A stretch of DNA of 43,667 nt from Porphyromonadaceae bacterium CG2_30_38_12 (GTDB lineage Bacteria; Bacteroidota; Bacteroidia; Bacteroidales; Paludibacteraceae): assembly GCA_001873635.1 (NCBI GenBank), contig MNZK01000093.1:1-43667 (forward strand), given 5' to 3'. Every line of letters begins with the position of its first letter. Position 1 is the stretch's first letter. Position numbers and translations under genes: made by a program. Below, piece by piece: positions 8,580-17,230 of the stretch. Below the pieces are notes generated by a model. That model worked only from the letters and a program-made list of their open reading frames with translations, was not told the DNA's origin and did not search any database.

Positions 8580-9242
8580 ATGAATATGCAAAAATTAAAA
8601 ATTTTAGTGCTAATTTTCATATTCGTTTTTTTGGCAAGTCTTTATCAAGGAGCTGTACTTCCCTCCCTTCAGGGAGTTGAGTACGGCCTTGCTATTGCCG
8701 ATTTGGAAAGTAACTCCAAGCAACAAATGCAACAATTTTTAATGATGGATGTAGAGCCCAATGATCCAAACTACATGGATACGAAGCAACTAAACCTAAA
8801 AAATGGTTTACCTATCATGATGCGTGCAACAAATGTGTCGGTCATTTTGAGTAGTTTGATTCAAAAACCAATTTGGTGGATGGTATTAAATTCTATCTAC
8901 ATGCTTTTAAGTTTAATTGTAATAGCGTTGGGAATCTGGATTCTTTTATTAGTTTTTAAAGTTTATCGTTCTTTACAATTTTCTATTGTTTTTGAACGTA
9001 GCAATATACATCGAATGAATCAAATTGGCACCATTGTGATATGTATTGGTTTGCTTGGAAGCCTTATTCAGACAATTAATATTGTAATGGCTAATTACTT
9101 AGTTAGTTTGGCTAACTACAAGTTTACATTCTCCAATGTCGTTGATTTTAACGCCATTATCATGGGGGTTGTTATACTGATAATGAGCGAAATAATGCGC
9201 ATGGCAGTAGAAATGAAAGAAGAACAAGAGTTGACAATTTAA
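8580..9242 (+). CDS. DUF2975 membrane protein
   Basis: The 220-residue protein has about four hydrophobic segments: near residues 7-27, 99-125, 148-170 and 183-205. A polar domain of about 70 residues lies between the first two. This layout and the following small Cro/C1 gene match the DUF2975 family, which is commonly paired with a YozG-like regulator; its biochemical function is unknown. The ATG at 8580 is 4 bp after the S46 stop, and a second ATG at 8586 is an equally possible start. Cotranscription with the peptidase gene is likely. Confidence 0.75.
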   Translation: MNMQKLKILVLIFIFVFLASLYQGAVLPSLQGVEYGLAIADLESNSKQQMQQFLMMDVEPNDPNYMDTKQLNLKNGLPIMMRATNVSVILSSLIQKPIWWMVLNSIYMLLSLIVIALGIWILLLVFKVYRSLQFSIVFERSNIHRMNQIGTIVICIGLLGSLIQTINIVMANYLVSLANYKFTFSNVVDFNAIIMGVVILIMSEIMRMAVEMKEEQELTI

Positions 9243-9254
9243 AACCCACGAACC

Positions 9255-9458
9255 ATGCCCATTATCGTAAACTTAGATGCTATGATGGCTCGTAGAAAAA
9301 TATCTCTAAATGAACTTTCTGAAAGAGTTGCCATTACGCCCGCAAACTTATCCATTTTAAAAACAGGAAAAGCAAAAGCCATTCGTTTTAGTACTCTAGA
9401 GGCTATCTGTAAAATTCTCCGTTGTCAGCCATCTGATATTTTAGAATACAAACCCTAA
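9255..9458 (+). CDS. Small Cro/C1-type helix-turn-helix regulator (YozG-like)
   Basis: The 67-residue protein is almost entirely one HTH domain: ISLNELSERVAITPANLSIL gives helices 2 and 3, and FSTLEAICKILRCQPSDILEY is the typical C-terminal part of the Xre fold. It lies 12 bp after the DUF2975 gene and is the last gene before a strong terminator. HTH_26 proteins next to DUF2975 are a recurrent pair; the regulator probably acts on its own operon or on membrane-linked genes, but its target cannot be read from the sequence. Confidence 0.87.
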   Translation: MPIIVNLDAMMARRKISLNELSERVAITPANLSILKTGKAKAIRFSTLEAICKILRCQPSDILEYKP

Positions 9459-9477
9459 CAAAAGAGATAACAACTAT

Positions 9478-9514
9478 AAAAAAGCAAAATAATCTTAGAT
9501 TATTTTGCTTTTTT
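9478..9514. terminator. Strong bidirectional intrinsic terminator
   Basis: A perfect 18-bp inverted repeat: 9478-9495 (AAAAAAGCAAAATAATCT) and 9497-9514 with a single-base centre. It begins with an A-run and ends with a T-run, so it provides a hairpin plus U-tract in both directions. It separates the S46/DUF2975/HTH operon from convergent gldN. Confidence 0.9.
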
Positions 9515-9542
9515 AGTTATTACAAAAAAGAAGTATAAAAAA

Positions 9543-10511
9543 CTATTGTTCCCAAATATCTTGCTCTAAATTCATTAACTCATATTCGATGCGCTGCTGT
9601 TCACGACGAATACTTACAGGATCGCTATAAGTTTGTAAAAGCATCTTATCAAACATATTGCTATCACCCAACAAGTAAGAATAATAGAGCCTCTGAGAGA
9701 AGTAATCATCAAATGTCATACGATTGTTTTCGTTTCCATTTGGAATAATTAATTGCTTAGCTAAATAAGGGCGTAGCTCGTCATACAAATACCAGCATAC
9801 TAATGAGTTTTGAAAATAATTCCAAATTGCTTCACCTGATTTATTACTACTACCAAGCACATTCCTATTTGTAACGTTAGTTTCATTATAATTGTATATG
9901 GGGGCAATTGCAATGATTTTAGTGTACATCTTTGAATAATGTTTATTAAAAAATACAATTTCTTGTATTACATATTTTAGCTGTTTTGATGCATAATCGG
10001 CGTAAGCATAATCGCTAATTTTGGGTTTGTTTGTTACAGCATCTTTTTCAAATAATGGTGTCTTTCTAATGTTTGCATTTACTGAGTCCCAATCACAAAT
10101 TACAAAGAAATCATTTAATTTATCCTTACAAATGGGAACTTTTGACCACGAAGGTTGAATATCAAATTCCTTTTTTTCATAAGGTTTAAGTGTATCATTC
10201 ACAGTAGCCTCTAACATAACACGCAGCAGACTTTTATATTTTTCTGTTGGAGTGATAGGGAAATACAATTGACTGTTCTGCTTTTCACGCATATCAATTA
10301 TACGATAAACGATACGAGACCAAACTATGTCGTCACGGCGATGATTGATAACAGCAATCGTGTCTGCTAAGGATTTCATCTCAGTTGTTTGTAGGGCGAC
10401 ACGTCCCGTTTTATCAAAGAAAGGTAAAACCTCCTCGTTCTTTTGAGCTGTCAGATAATTAGCAGCTAAGCTAAAAAACATTAGTCCGCAAATTAATTTT
10501 ATTTTTTTCAT
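9543..10511 (-). CDS. gldN: T9SS component GldN/PorN
   Basis: Periplasmic protein that forms the ring complex of the type IX secretion system with GldK. The 322-residue product has a signal peptide ending LTAQ and the GldN-like core: IVYRIIDMREKQNSQLYFP, a long central domain and DDYFSQRLYYSYLLGDSN near the C-terminus. It is the last gene of the leftward porP-gldK-gldL-gldM-gldN operon, 19 bp after gldM, and is followed by the shared hairpin at 9478-9514. Confidence 0.93.
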   Translation of the reverse strand: MKKIKLICGLMFFSLAANYLTAQKNEEVLPFFDKTGRVALQTTEMKSLADTIAVINHRRDDIVWSRIVYRIIDMREKQNSQLYFPITPTEKYKSLLRVMLEATVNDTLKPYEKKEFDIQPSWSKVPICKDKLNDFFVICDWDSVNANIRKTPLFEKDAVTNKPKISDYAYADYASKQLKYVIQEIVFFNKHYSKMYTKIIAIAPIYNYNETNVTNRNVLGSSNKSGEAIWNYFQNSLVCWYLYDELRPYLAKQLIIPNGNENNRMTFDDYFSQRLYYSYLLGDSNMFDKMLLQTYSDPVSIRREQQRIEYELMNLEQDIWEQ

Positions 10512-10530
10512 AAGCTTTTTTAAATTTTAT

Positions 10531-12045
10531 TTATGCTAAACGAATAATCATAGCGCCTAAATTTTGATTATAACCATCAGGTCCAACTGCTATTATATTA
10601 CTAATTATTAAATTTCTTCCCTTTGTTAACTTAGATAAAAAGTTTCCATCTAACTTCGACCCCGATACATTTGACGTGGGTAAACCATCAACAATCATAG
10701 TAAACGAAACAATTCGGAAGTTTGCTTTTACTAATTCATCCTTACCATAACTTGCAATCATGGTTGCTGCACGTAACTCTGCTACCGACATAAGTCCACC
10801 CTGCGTTTGACTACCATTTTGACCAAGCAAATAAGCAGTCGGTTTTGGTAAGTGTTTTACTCTAAAAACACCTGAACCCATTGACATTTGTTTATTATCT
10901 ATCTTGCCAAAAACACTTACTTTGACTTCATTATCAGAAGTTGGATTTATAATAAATTTACCAGGACTTCTACGTAAATAGTTAGCTCCAGTAACATTAA
11001 TAGTTACATTTTCGGGAGCAATACCAGGAACAGAAATGCTAAATTTATTTTCAATTCCACGATATACTACATTTAAATCTTCATTGGAAATTGTTGCCGA
11101 AGGCTCGCTGACCATATAATCAGACTCAAATCTATACGAACGAATATTCCCGTCGTTACCAGGCAAGCGGATTTCTCCAGCGTATTTGGATGCACCTATC
11201 TTTCCAGCTACAAATTCGTACAATCCTTTACTTAGACGGCTACCATTTACATAATAATCGGGTGTAACAGTTGAATCGACGGCTGCCAAAACTATTTTAG
11301 CACTATACTTTTCGCCTCTGAATACTAATTTTGAGTTCGGAATAACTAAAGCTTCTATTTTGTTTACCCTAAAATCAGATGCATCTGTTTGGCTTTTCAA
11401 ATATTGCACTATTTCAGCTTCAGCTGATTTTACATCGCTTTGATATTTTGTGAGCATGGTTACTACTGCTGACACAGGCATCATTTCAAACATGGATGAC
11501 TCCCACGTTTTGTCGAATGCTATTTTTTTCGTGGAAAAAACTTTTTCGTAGAGTTCTTTTTTAGCCGGATTATTTGCAAATGCTTTCGATACAATGCTAC
11601 TGTATTTATCAATTTTAGATTTTAGAATTTTAGCATTCCCTTTTTCAAAAGCGTAAATACCTGCTGCATCTAAATTATCACGTCCAGTAATGACTCTTGC
11701 TTTAGGGTCAGCTTTATCTTTATCTGCAATTTTCACAACTTCCACTTTGAATTTTTCTAAGTATTGAAATAATTCTTGCGACTCAGTTTTAATAGCATTG
11801 GCTTTATTTAGCCACTCTTGAGTTTTGGTTGGATTTTTTTTGTTTAAGTCTTCAAAATCAGCATATAGAGCGTCATTTCGTTTTTGGGACGATTCTATGG
11901 TCGTATGCAAACTGTTGTCAACTAAAGTAAATCCATTCAAAATATCGCTCGATACATTCAATGCTAACATGGCTGTTAGCACTAAATACATCATTCCAAT
12001 CATTTTTTGCCGCGGTGTTTCCGTACAATTCTTAGCTCCACTCAT
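10531..12045 (-). CDS. gldM: T9SS motor component GldM/PorM
   Basis: With GldL this inner-membrane protein forms the proton-driven motor that energises type IX secretion; its long periplasmic part reaches the GldK/GldN ring. Visible features are one N-terminal membrane helix at about residues 14-33 (KMIGMMYLVLTAMLALNVS), a helical first domain, and beta-rich D2-D4 domains. The 504-residue length fits the family. It lies between gldL (35 bp upstream) and gldN. Confidence 0.94.
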   Translation of the reverse strand: MSGAKNCTETPRQKMIGMMYLVLTAMLALNVSSDILNGFTLVDNSLHTTIESSQKRNDALYADFEDLNKKNPTKTQEWLNKANAIKTESQELFQYLEKFKVEVVKIADKDKADPKARVITGRDNLDAAGIYAFEKGNAKILKSKIDKYSSIVSKAFANNPAKKELYEKVFSTKKIAFDKTWESSMFEMMPVSAVVTMLTKYQSDVKSAEAEIVQYLKSQTDASDFRVNKIEALVIPNSKLVFRGEKYSAKIVLAAVDSTVTPDYYVNGSRLSKGLYEFVAGKIGASKYAGEIRLPGNDGNIRSYRFESDYMVSEPSATISNEDLNVVYRGIENKFSISVPGIAPENVTINVTGANYLRRSPGKFIINPTSDNEVKVSVFGKIDNKQMSMGSGVFRVKHLPKPTAYLLGQNGSQTQGGLMSVAELRAATMIASYGKDELVKANFRIVSFTMIVDGLPTSNVSGSKLDGNFLSKLTKGRNLIISNIIAVGPDGYNQNLGAMIIRLA

Positions 12046-12080
12046 ACTTTGTTCGTGATATGTTTGAGATAAATAAACAG

Positions 12081-12953
12081 TTAGTTAAGTGCATTCAGCA
12101 TATTGCCATAAACTTGGTTCAAATCTTTTACTTGTTTGGCTAATTTTTCTGTTCCTGATTTATATAAATCACTTTGTACTGAAGCAAATTCGGTTGAATT
12201 TTTTATTTTTGTCAATTCTGAATTTACAGCATTCAAATTTGTATCCACTGATCTCAATACATCGGCTTGTTTAATTAAGCTTTCAGACTGTGTTTGAATG
12301 TTACGTATTTGAATTTCGTAGATAGAATTAATGGATGACAAACTCTTATTAATTTCATCCACACGAGTAGCATATACTTTTGTGTTTTTTTCTACTGATT
12401 GCATACCATCTGAAATGTTTCTGTAAGCAAGTTCTAAGTTAGAAGATGCTGCATTGAGTATTTCCTGCGACCCAATAAATTTTCCGGTTGCAACACTTGC
12501 AGCATCAATGTTTTTAACCAATCCCTCGCTTGATTTTGCAACATTACCTATACTTGATAATTGCTGTGCTGTAGTGGAAAGATTTTTTATCCCTTCGGAT
12601 AATTTTTTAACATCATCGTCATTCAAAGACGCTGAATAAGATAAAGTTGCTTTATTAGTAGAAGTATTCTGTTGGTTAGCAGCGCCTAAATTTAATTTGT
12701 GACCACTTTCAAAATCATATACCTTACCCCAATCATAGTCTTCGTGAGGCTTATCAAAGGCACCAATAGCAAAAAGAATAGCTTCCACGGTCATACCTAT
12801 ACCAAGCATAGCACCACCCCAGTCTTTATGCAAAATTTTTCCCATGGCACCAACTATAACTACAGACGCACCCAAACTGTAAAGTATTCCTACAATACGT
12901 TTTGTTACTGGTGCATTCCAAATTTGGTCGAATTTACTTTGTTCTGCTGACAT
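12081..12953 (-). CDS. gldL: T9SS motor component GldL/PorL
   Basis: Inner-membrane partner of GldM. Two membrane helices lie at about residues 17-38 and 46-66; the second carries E57 in GMTVEAILFAIGAF, which fits the conserved membrane glutamate implicated in proton flow through GldL. A long, largely helical cytoplasmic tail of about 200 residues follows, with several heptad-like stretches. It is 35 bp before gldM and 38 bp after gldK. Confidence 0.94.
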   Translation of the reverse strand: MSAEQSKFDQIWNAPVTKRIVGILYSLGASVVIVGAMGKILHKDWGGAMLGIGMTVEAILFAIGAFDKPHEDYDWGKVYDFESGHKLNLGAANQQNTSTNKATLSYSASLNDDDVKKLSEGIKNLSTTAQQLSSIGNVAKSSEGLVKNIDAASVATGKFIGSQEILNAASSNLELAYRNISDGMQSVEKNTKVYATRVDEINKSLSSINSIYEIQIRNIQTQSESLIKQADVLRSVDTNLNAVNSELTKIKNSTEFASVQSDLYKSGTEKLAKQVKDLNQVYGNMLNALN

Positions 12954-12991
12954 ATTTTTCTTAATTAATTTTATTTTAATGATTCTGCTTG

Positions 12992-14404
12992 TTAGTCTCC
13001 ATTAAATGAACGAACGCATCGAAATCCAATGTATGGTCTACTTTCATATTGATATTCGTACGTACGAACTCCACATTGTAAATAGTATGCAATATCTTTC
13101 CATGAACCTCCTTTAACAACTTTACGTTTCAATACATTGGAGTCATCTTGCTTTGCACTGTACTGAAAGTTTGGATTCATATCAGCCACTAATGAATTTT
13201 CAAAATTTACATAGGCGGTGGAAGTCCATTCTGCCACATTTCCAGACATGTCGAACAAGCCATAATCGTTTGGCATAAATGAAGCAACTCTCATTGTCGT
13301 TGCGCCGGTATCATCTGTGTAGCTTCCGCGTGTTGGTTTGAAGTTTGCCAAATAACAACCCTTCGAATCACGCGTGTAGTTACCACCCCAAGGATAAAGG
13401 GCTACGCGTCTATTACCACGTGCGGCATATTCCCATTCCGTCTCAGTAGGTAATCGATAATCCTGACCACCCATTGGGTTTGAACTGTTAAATAATTGCG
13501 TTCTCCAATTACAAAAAGCCTGAGCTTGCTCCCAAGTAACACCCACTACAGGATAGTTAGCAAATCCAGCATGTGAAAAATACATGCGCATTTTAGGATC
13601 GTTGTAAGAATATTGAAAATCACGAATCCACATAACGGTATCGGGATAAATTTTAACAATTTTCATGGAAATCAAATCTTTTCGAGTAATAAGTGGTCGA
13701 ATAATAGTCGAATCAATAATATAACCAAATTCGTTCACATAAGAAGTATCCACTCGTGCGGTGGCTCCTTTGGGATATGCACCCGTGTTCACATTCAATT
13801 TATTGGCAGGTAACGCAGCCTGATCATAATTAATCCATTCGTATTTGTAAGTAATCTTTCCAGGGTCAATCTGTGGTTTTGAGCCTAACTCATTCATATC
13901 CTTATAGTTCATCGATTTAACAATGCGTTGAAATGTCGTATCTTTTGAAGTCCATGGTAATTTAGCCCTCCAATTAAGTGGTAACTTTTTAAGTTGATCG
14001 GCAGAGAGCTGGTCAAAAGGATTGTTCTTGTCGTTGTAAGTTGTGTATTTTTGGCGTTCCTTGGCTTCTAAGGAGGGGTCTTCAATTATGTTTCTCATTA
14101 ATATAGAATCGCGTGCCCAAACAACAAATTGTTTGTATTCGTCATTGGTAATTTCTGTTTCATCCATCCAAAAGGCATCGATAGTTACGTTAACCGATTT
14201 ATCTTTTACTAAATTAAAAGGAGATTGATCATTGGCTCCCATCATAAACGAACCTCGTTTGATAAATACCATACCGAATGGATTTGCTTCAACAAATCCT
14301 TTTGTGAACATGCTTCTCTTAGATGTACCAACAAGCTCCCCAATTGGTTTTGCTGCAACAATAAATATTGCAACTATAATAAGTATTATCAGATTTTTTT
14401 TCAT
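12992..14404 (-). CDS. gldK: T9SS ring component GldK/PorK (no lipobox cysteine)
   Basis: GldK forms, with GldN, the periplasmic ring of the T9SS and normally is an outer-membrane lipoprotein. The 470-residue product has the formylglycine-generating-enzyme/sulfatase-modifying fold: VFIKRGSFMMG near the N-terminus, then VVGVTWEQAQAFCNWR, YRLPTETEWEYAARG, MSGNVAEW, VVKGGSW and YIGFRCVR. No FGE activity is implied. Unusually, the N-terminal hydrophobic segment (IILIIVAIFIVAAKPIGEL) has no Cys before the GELVG motif, so it may be membrane-anchored or cleaved after VAA. No in-frame upstream start with a Cys was seen. It follows porP by 53 bp. Confidence 0.92.
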   Translation of the reverse strand: MKKNLIILIIVAIFIVAAKPIGELVGTSKRSMFTKGFVEANPFGMVFIKRGSFMMGANDQSPFNLVKDKSVNVTIDAFWMDETEITNDEYKQFVVWARDSILMRNIIEDPSLEAKERQKYTTYNDKNNPFDQLSADQLKKLPLNWRAKLPWTSKDTTFQRIVKSMNYKDMNELGSKPQIDPGKITYKYEWINYDQAALPANKLNVNTGAYPKGATARVDTSYVNEFGYIIDSTIIRPLITRKDLISMKIVKIYPDTVMWIRDFQYSYNDPKMRMYFSHAGFANYPVVGVTWEQAQAFCNWRTQLFNSSNPMGGQDYRLPTETEWEYAARGNRRVALYPWGGNYTRDSKGCYLANFKPTRGSYTDDTGATTMRVASFMPNDYGLFDMSGNVAEWTSTAYVNFENSLVADMNPNFQYSAKQDDSNVLKRKVVKGGSWKDIAYYLQCGVRTYEYQYESRPYIGFRCVRSFNGD

Positions 14405-14457
14405 ACTTCTTTTTACTATTTTATTTAAAAAATCAATGAATGCCTTAAAAATTATTA

Positions 14458-15408
14458 TTATAGATATCGAATACTTTTATACTTTGAATTGGGCTTTGAA
14501 AACACATATTCAAAACTATATGCTAAAACAAATTCGTGCGAACCAAAATTGGTCGAAATAAGCTTATTGGTCGAAATATCAACTGAATAACCTATCGACA
14601 ATCCTCCATTAATGTTAATGCCAGCTAAGAAAGCAACCGAACTAAATGGTCTAATTGTAAAACCACCCCAGTACTTATTGTCATATTCCAAAAGGGAAGT
14701 CAAGTCTATCTGCGTCGCTGCAAGATCTGACTTTACCAATATCGTAGGTTTAAACAGGTATTTATTATCCGAAAGAGTAAAAGAATAACCACTTGTTAAA
14801 TACCACATACTTTTTTCATTAAAAATTGCATTAGTACCCCACTTTATAGTCGGCTGCGTCAGATGCATGTATGAAACTCCTACATACGCTTTCCCTGTGC
14901 TATACCATGCACCCATATTTAAATCAAAACCCATTCCAGACACTTTGTTAGTGGGTATTTCATTATCAGATGCTATAGTGTGATATTCTCCTAAGGTTAT
15001 CTTCTGATTAGCTACGCTATCACCCGAAAAACCTATGTTTACAAATCCAGCATCAAAACCGATGCTTAAACTTCCAGCTCCTACCTTAAATTTGTTGGCG
15101 AATTGAAGATTGAAAGTCTGGTTTGAAAACCAACCTATTTTATCATCGATAAATTTCACACCAATGCCTTGTTTTTTACCACCAATGCTTAGTGGACTAT
15201 TTATACTAAAAACTGTTGTATTGCCGCCACCAGGCATATTTACCATATTTATTCTATGATGTCCTATCACTTCAATCATTTCACTTTCGCCTGCCGCTGC
15301 TGGATTAAAAGTATTATTATGAAACATGTATTGTGTTAGCTGCGCATCAAATTGAGCAAAAACTGAAAGACTCAACAGTAAAAATAAGCCAACAAATACT
15401 TTTTTCAT
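14458..15408 (-). CDS. porP: PorP/SprF-family T9SS outer-membrane protein
   Basis: The 316-residue product begins with a signal peptide (LLLLSLSVFA-Q) and the family signature QFDAQLTQYMFHNNTFNPAAAG, then repeated beta-strand pairs that fit a 14-strand outer-membrane barrel. PorP/SprF proteins associate with the T9SS and help attach or export substrates. It is the first gene of the T9SS core operon; the 154-bp region upstream is AT-rich and I saw no clear TAnnTTTG element there. Confidence 0.9.
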   Translation of the reverse strand: MKKVFVGLFLLLSLSVFAQFDAQLTQYMFHNNTFNPAAAGESEMIEVIGHHRINMVNMPGGGNTTVFSINSPLSIGGKKQGIGVKFIDDKIGWFSNQTFNLQFANKFKVGAGSLSIGFDAGFVNIGFSGDSVANQKITLGEYHTIASDNEIPTNKVSGMGFDLNMGAWYSTGKAYVGVSYMHLTQPTIKWGTNAIFNEKSMWYLTSGYSFTLSDNKYLFKPTILVKSDLAATQIDLTSLLEYDNKYWGGFTIRPFSSVAFLAGININGGLSIGYSVDISTNKLISTNFGSHEFVLAYSFEYVFSKPNSKYKSIRYL

Positions 15409-15562
15409 GAATTTTCAGAATACAATTTAGCTATAATTTAATCGAAAAAAGGTCTTTAAACCTCTATCATTTAACTTTAAATTTGCTGAAAAATTGCATT
15501 TTCAGATTAATTTTTAAAAATTTGAGTGTTATTCACTAAATATGACTATCAATAATCATTTA

Positions 15563-15784
15563 TTAATACTCATCTTCGTTAAAAAAGAAGTCCTCTTTAC
15601 TTGGGTAGTCAGGCCAAATATCTTCTATTGTTTCGTAAATTTCGCCCTCATCTTCTATCTCCTGTAAGTTTTCAATTACTTCAAGGGGTGCTCCTGATCG
15701 CATTGCATAATCTATCAATTCATCTTTGGTAGCAGGCCAAGGAGCATCCTCTATTTTCGAAGCCAATTCCAATGTCCAATACAT
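15563..15784 (-). CDS. DUF2795 small acidic protein
   Basis: A 73-residue, strongly acidic protein with the compact DUF2795 pattern: WTLELASKIEDAPWPATKDELI followed by an acidic tail ending in KEDFFFNEDEY. The function is unknown; the protein is small, soluble and widely kept in Bacteroidota. It is transcribed leftward, 64 bp downstream of the adenosyltransferase gene. A CAAAAATA sequence at 15831-15838 gives TATTTTTG on the minus strand and could be its own -7 element. Confidence 0.85.
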   Translation of the reverse strand: MYWTLELASKIEDAPWPATKDELIDYAMRSGAPLEVIENLQEIEDEGEIYETIEDIWPDYPSKEDFFFNEDEY

Positions 15785-15830
15785 AGTAAACCTTAAATTT
15801 TAAAATTAATAATTTGCTTTAATTTCGATG

Positions 15831-15838
15831 CAAAAATA
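15831..15838 (-). promoter_or_regulatory. Bacteroides-type -7 element for the DUF2795 gene
   Basis: CAAAAATA reads TATTTTTG on the minus strand and matches TAnnTTTG, 46 bp upstream of the DUF2795 start. No TTTG at the right distance upstream was found. Confidence 0.4.
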
Positions 15839-15848
15839 GAATTTTTTT

Positions 15849-16403
15849 TTATTTATTCTCTACTTTCCAAAAAATTTCTTTTCCACCTTGCTTTAATGTT
15901 GCATGACGCGACAATGTGAAAAAATAATCGGAGAGCCGATTTGTGTATATAAGTATATTATTATCAATACATTGTGTTTTATTTATTTCTAATATTCTTC
16001 TTTCGGCACGTCTCGATATAGTTCGACAAACATGTGAAAAACTTCCTTCCATTGAACCTCCGGGTAGAATAAAAGCAGTTAATTCGGGCAATTTTGAGGT
16101 TATTCTATCAATTTCCGATTCTAAAAGTTGAATATCCTGAACTGTGATGAGGGCATAATTACCTATTTTTGCTTTGGCAACATCAGTTGCTAAGTAAGAA
16201 CCAATAACAAAAAGACGGTGCTGAATTTGCTCTAAAGTGTCTTTTTCGCTTTCCATAATTGGCTGCGACGCTAATAATCCTACAAACGAATTTAGCTCAT
16301 CTATGGTGCCGTAAGCCTCTATACGTGTATCTGTTTTTGATACACGAGTGCCTCCTATTAATCCTGTTTCGCCGTGATCACCTGTCTTGGTATATATTTT
16401 CAT
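15849..16403 (-). CDS. Cob(I)yrinic acid a,c-diamide / corrinoid adenosyltransferase (PduO type)
   Basis: The enzyme transfers the adenosyl group from ATP to cob(I)alamin to make coenzyme B12. The 184-residue protein starts with the PduO-type nucleotide motif IYTKTGDHGETGLIGG, followed by RIEAYGTIDELNSFVG, and ends with the helix RLSDYFFTLSRHA. It is cytoplasmic. No other cobalamin genes are in the window; adenosylcobalamin is used by enzymes such as methylmalonyl-CoA mutase, which many propionate-forming Bacteroidales have (inference). It starts 14 bp after the methyltransferase gene, so the two are probably cotranscribed. Confidence 0.92.
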   Translation of the reverse strand: MKIYTKTGDHGETGLIGGTRVSKTDTRIEAYGTIDELNSFVGLLASQPIMESEKDTLEQIQHRLFVIGSYLATDVAKAKIGNYALITVQDIQLLESEIDRITSKLPELTAFILPGGSMEGSFSHVCRTISRRAERRILEINKTQCIDNNILIYTNRLSDYFFTLSRHATLKQGGKEIFWKVENK

Positions 16404-16417
16404 TTTTTTAACGTATG

Positions 16418-17221
16418 CTATAGGTGCATTTTATAATTTATTTTTTGTAAAGTAGGCTTAAAAAAAACAATTCCCATCCAAAATAAATCAATGGTTGCTG
16501 TTACTGATTCATGTTTTTTTATAGTTTTCCAAGCATATTCCATGTCCTTTGACCAATAAATATCGTCAAAAACAACAACGGCATTTTGGCTCAACGCTGG
16601 CATTAATTTTTCAAAATACTGTATGGTAGCAACTGCTGTATGATTCGCATCGATAAAAACGAAATCAATAGATGAAAGTTTTTCAATTGCCTGAACTAAA
16701 GTTTGATTGATATTGCCTGTTAAAATTTTTACATTTTCTAAATGAAGTGTTTCGAACGTTTCTTGAGCAATTTTTGCCGATTGCTCACAACCCTCCAATG
16801 TTATGCACTCATTTTTATTACTATTTGAAGCTATGTAAGCAGTTGAAATGCCAAAAGATGTACCTAACTCCAATATTTTAGATAATGATAAATGCTGTAT
16901 CAATCGAAATAATACTTGCCCACACTGGGGACGAATAGCCGATTTAGTTGCAATATCATTAATTCGTCTTTGAACTTTTTTACCCGTACCAAAATCTCTA
17001 ACCATTATATAGCAGGAATTGTTCGCCAAAAATGTTCGTCGTTGCTCAATTTTTTTGAAAATATAATAAGCATTTTTATCATAAATAACATGTTGCGTGA
17101 AATTATACAAAAAAGGTGAATGAATGCCAAACCCTTTGGTATGTCGCGCTGAAACTATGTGTTTGCCGTATTTGCAAATTAATCGCATCAAGTTCGCACC
17201 ATATATCATGTTGTTTTTCAC
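16418..17221 (-). CDS. Class I SAM-dependent methyltransferase (O-methyltransferase-like)
   Basis: The 267-residue protein has a Rossmann-fold methyltransferase core: ILELGTSFGISTAYIA (motif I), a CITLEGCEQSAKIA acidic-loop region, DFVFIDANHT and VVVFDDIYWSKDME. These motifs resemble catechol-type O-methyltransferases, but the substrate is not evident. The N-terminal 90 residues, with HSPFLYNFTQHVI, are typical of a Bacteroidota-specific subgroup. It lies 9 bp after the S41 protease gene and upstream of the cobalamin adenosyltransferase gene. Confidence 0.8.
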   Translation of the reverse strand: MKNNMIYGANLMRLICKYGKHIVSARHTKGFGIHSPFLYNFTQHVIYDKNAYYIFKKIEQRRTFLANNSCYIMVRDFGTGKKVQRRINDIATKSAIRPQCGQVLFRLIQHLSLSKILELGTSFGISTAYIASNSNKNECITLEGCEQSAKIAQETFETLHLENVKILTGNINQTLVQAIEKLSSIDFVFIDANHTAVATIQYFEKLMPALSQNAVVVFDDIYWSKDMEYAWKTIKKHESVTATIDLFWMGIVFFKPTLQKINYKMHL

Positions 17222-17230
17222 AGCCGATGT

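Noticed and set aside
12992-14404. GldK as a true formylglycine-generating enzyme pairing with the radical SAM maturase
   Set aside because: The FGE-like fold is normal for GldK and the operon context is T9SS; no sulfatase is nearby.
15486-15505. Hairpin CTGAAAA/TTTTCAG between porP and DUF2795 as a terminator
   Set aside because: The stem is only 7 bp, AT-rich and has no U-tract on the minus strand, so I did not list it as a terminator.
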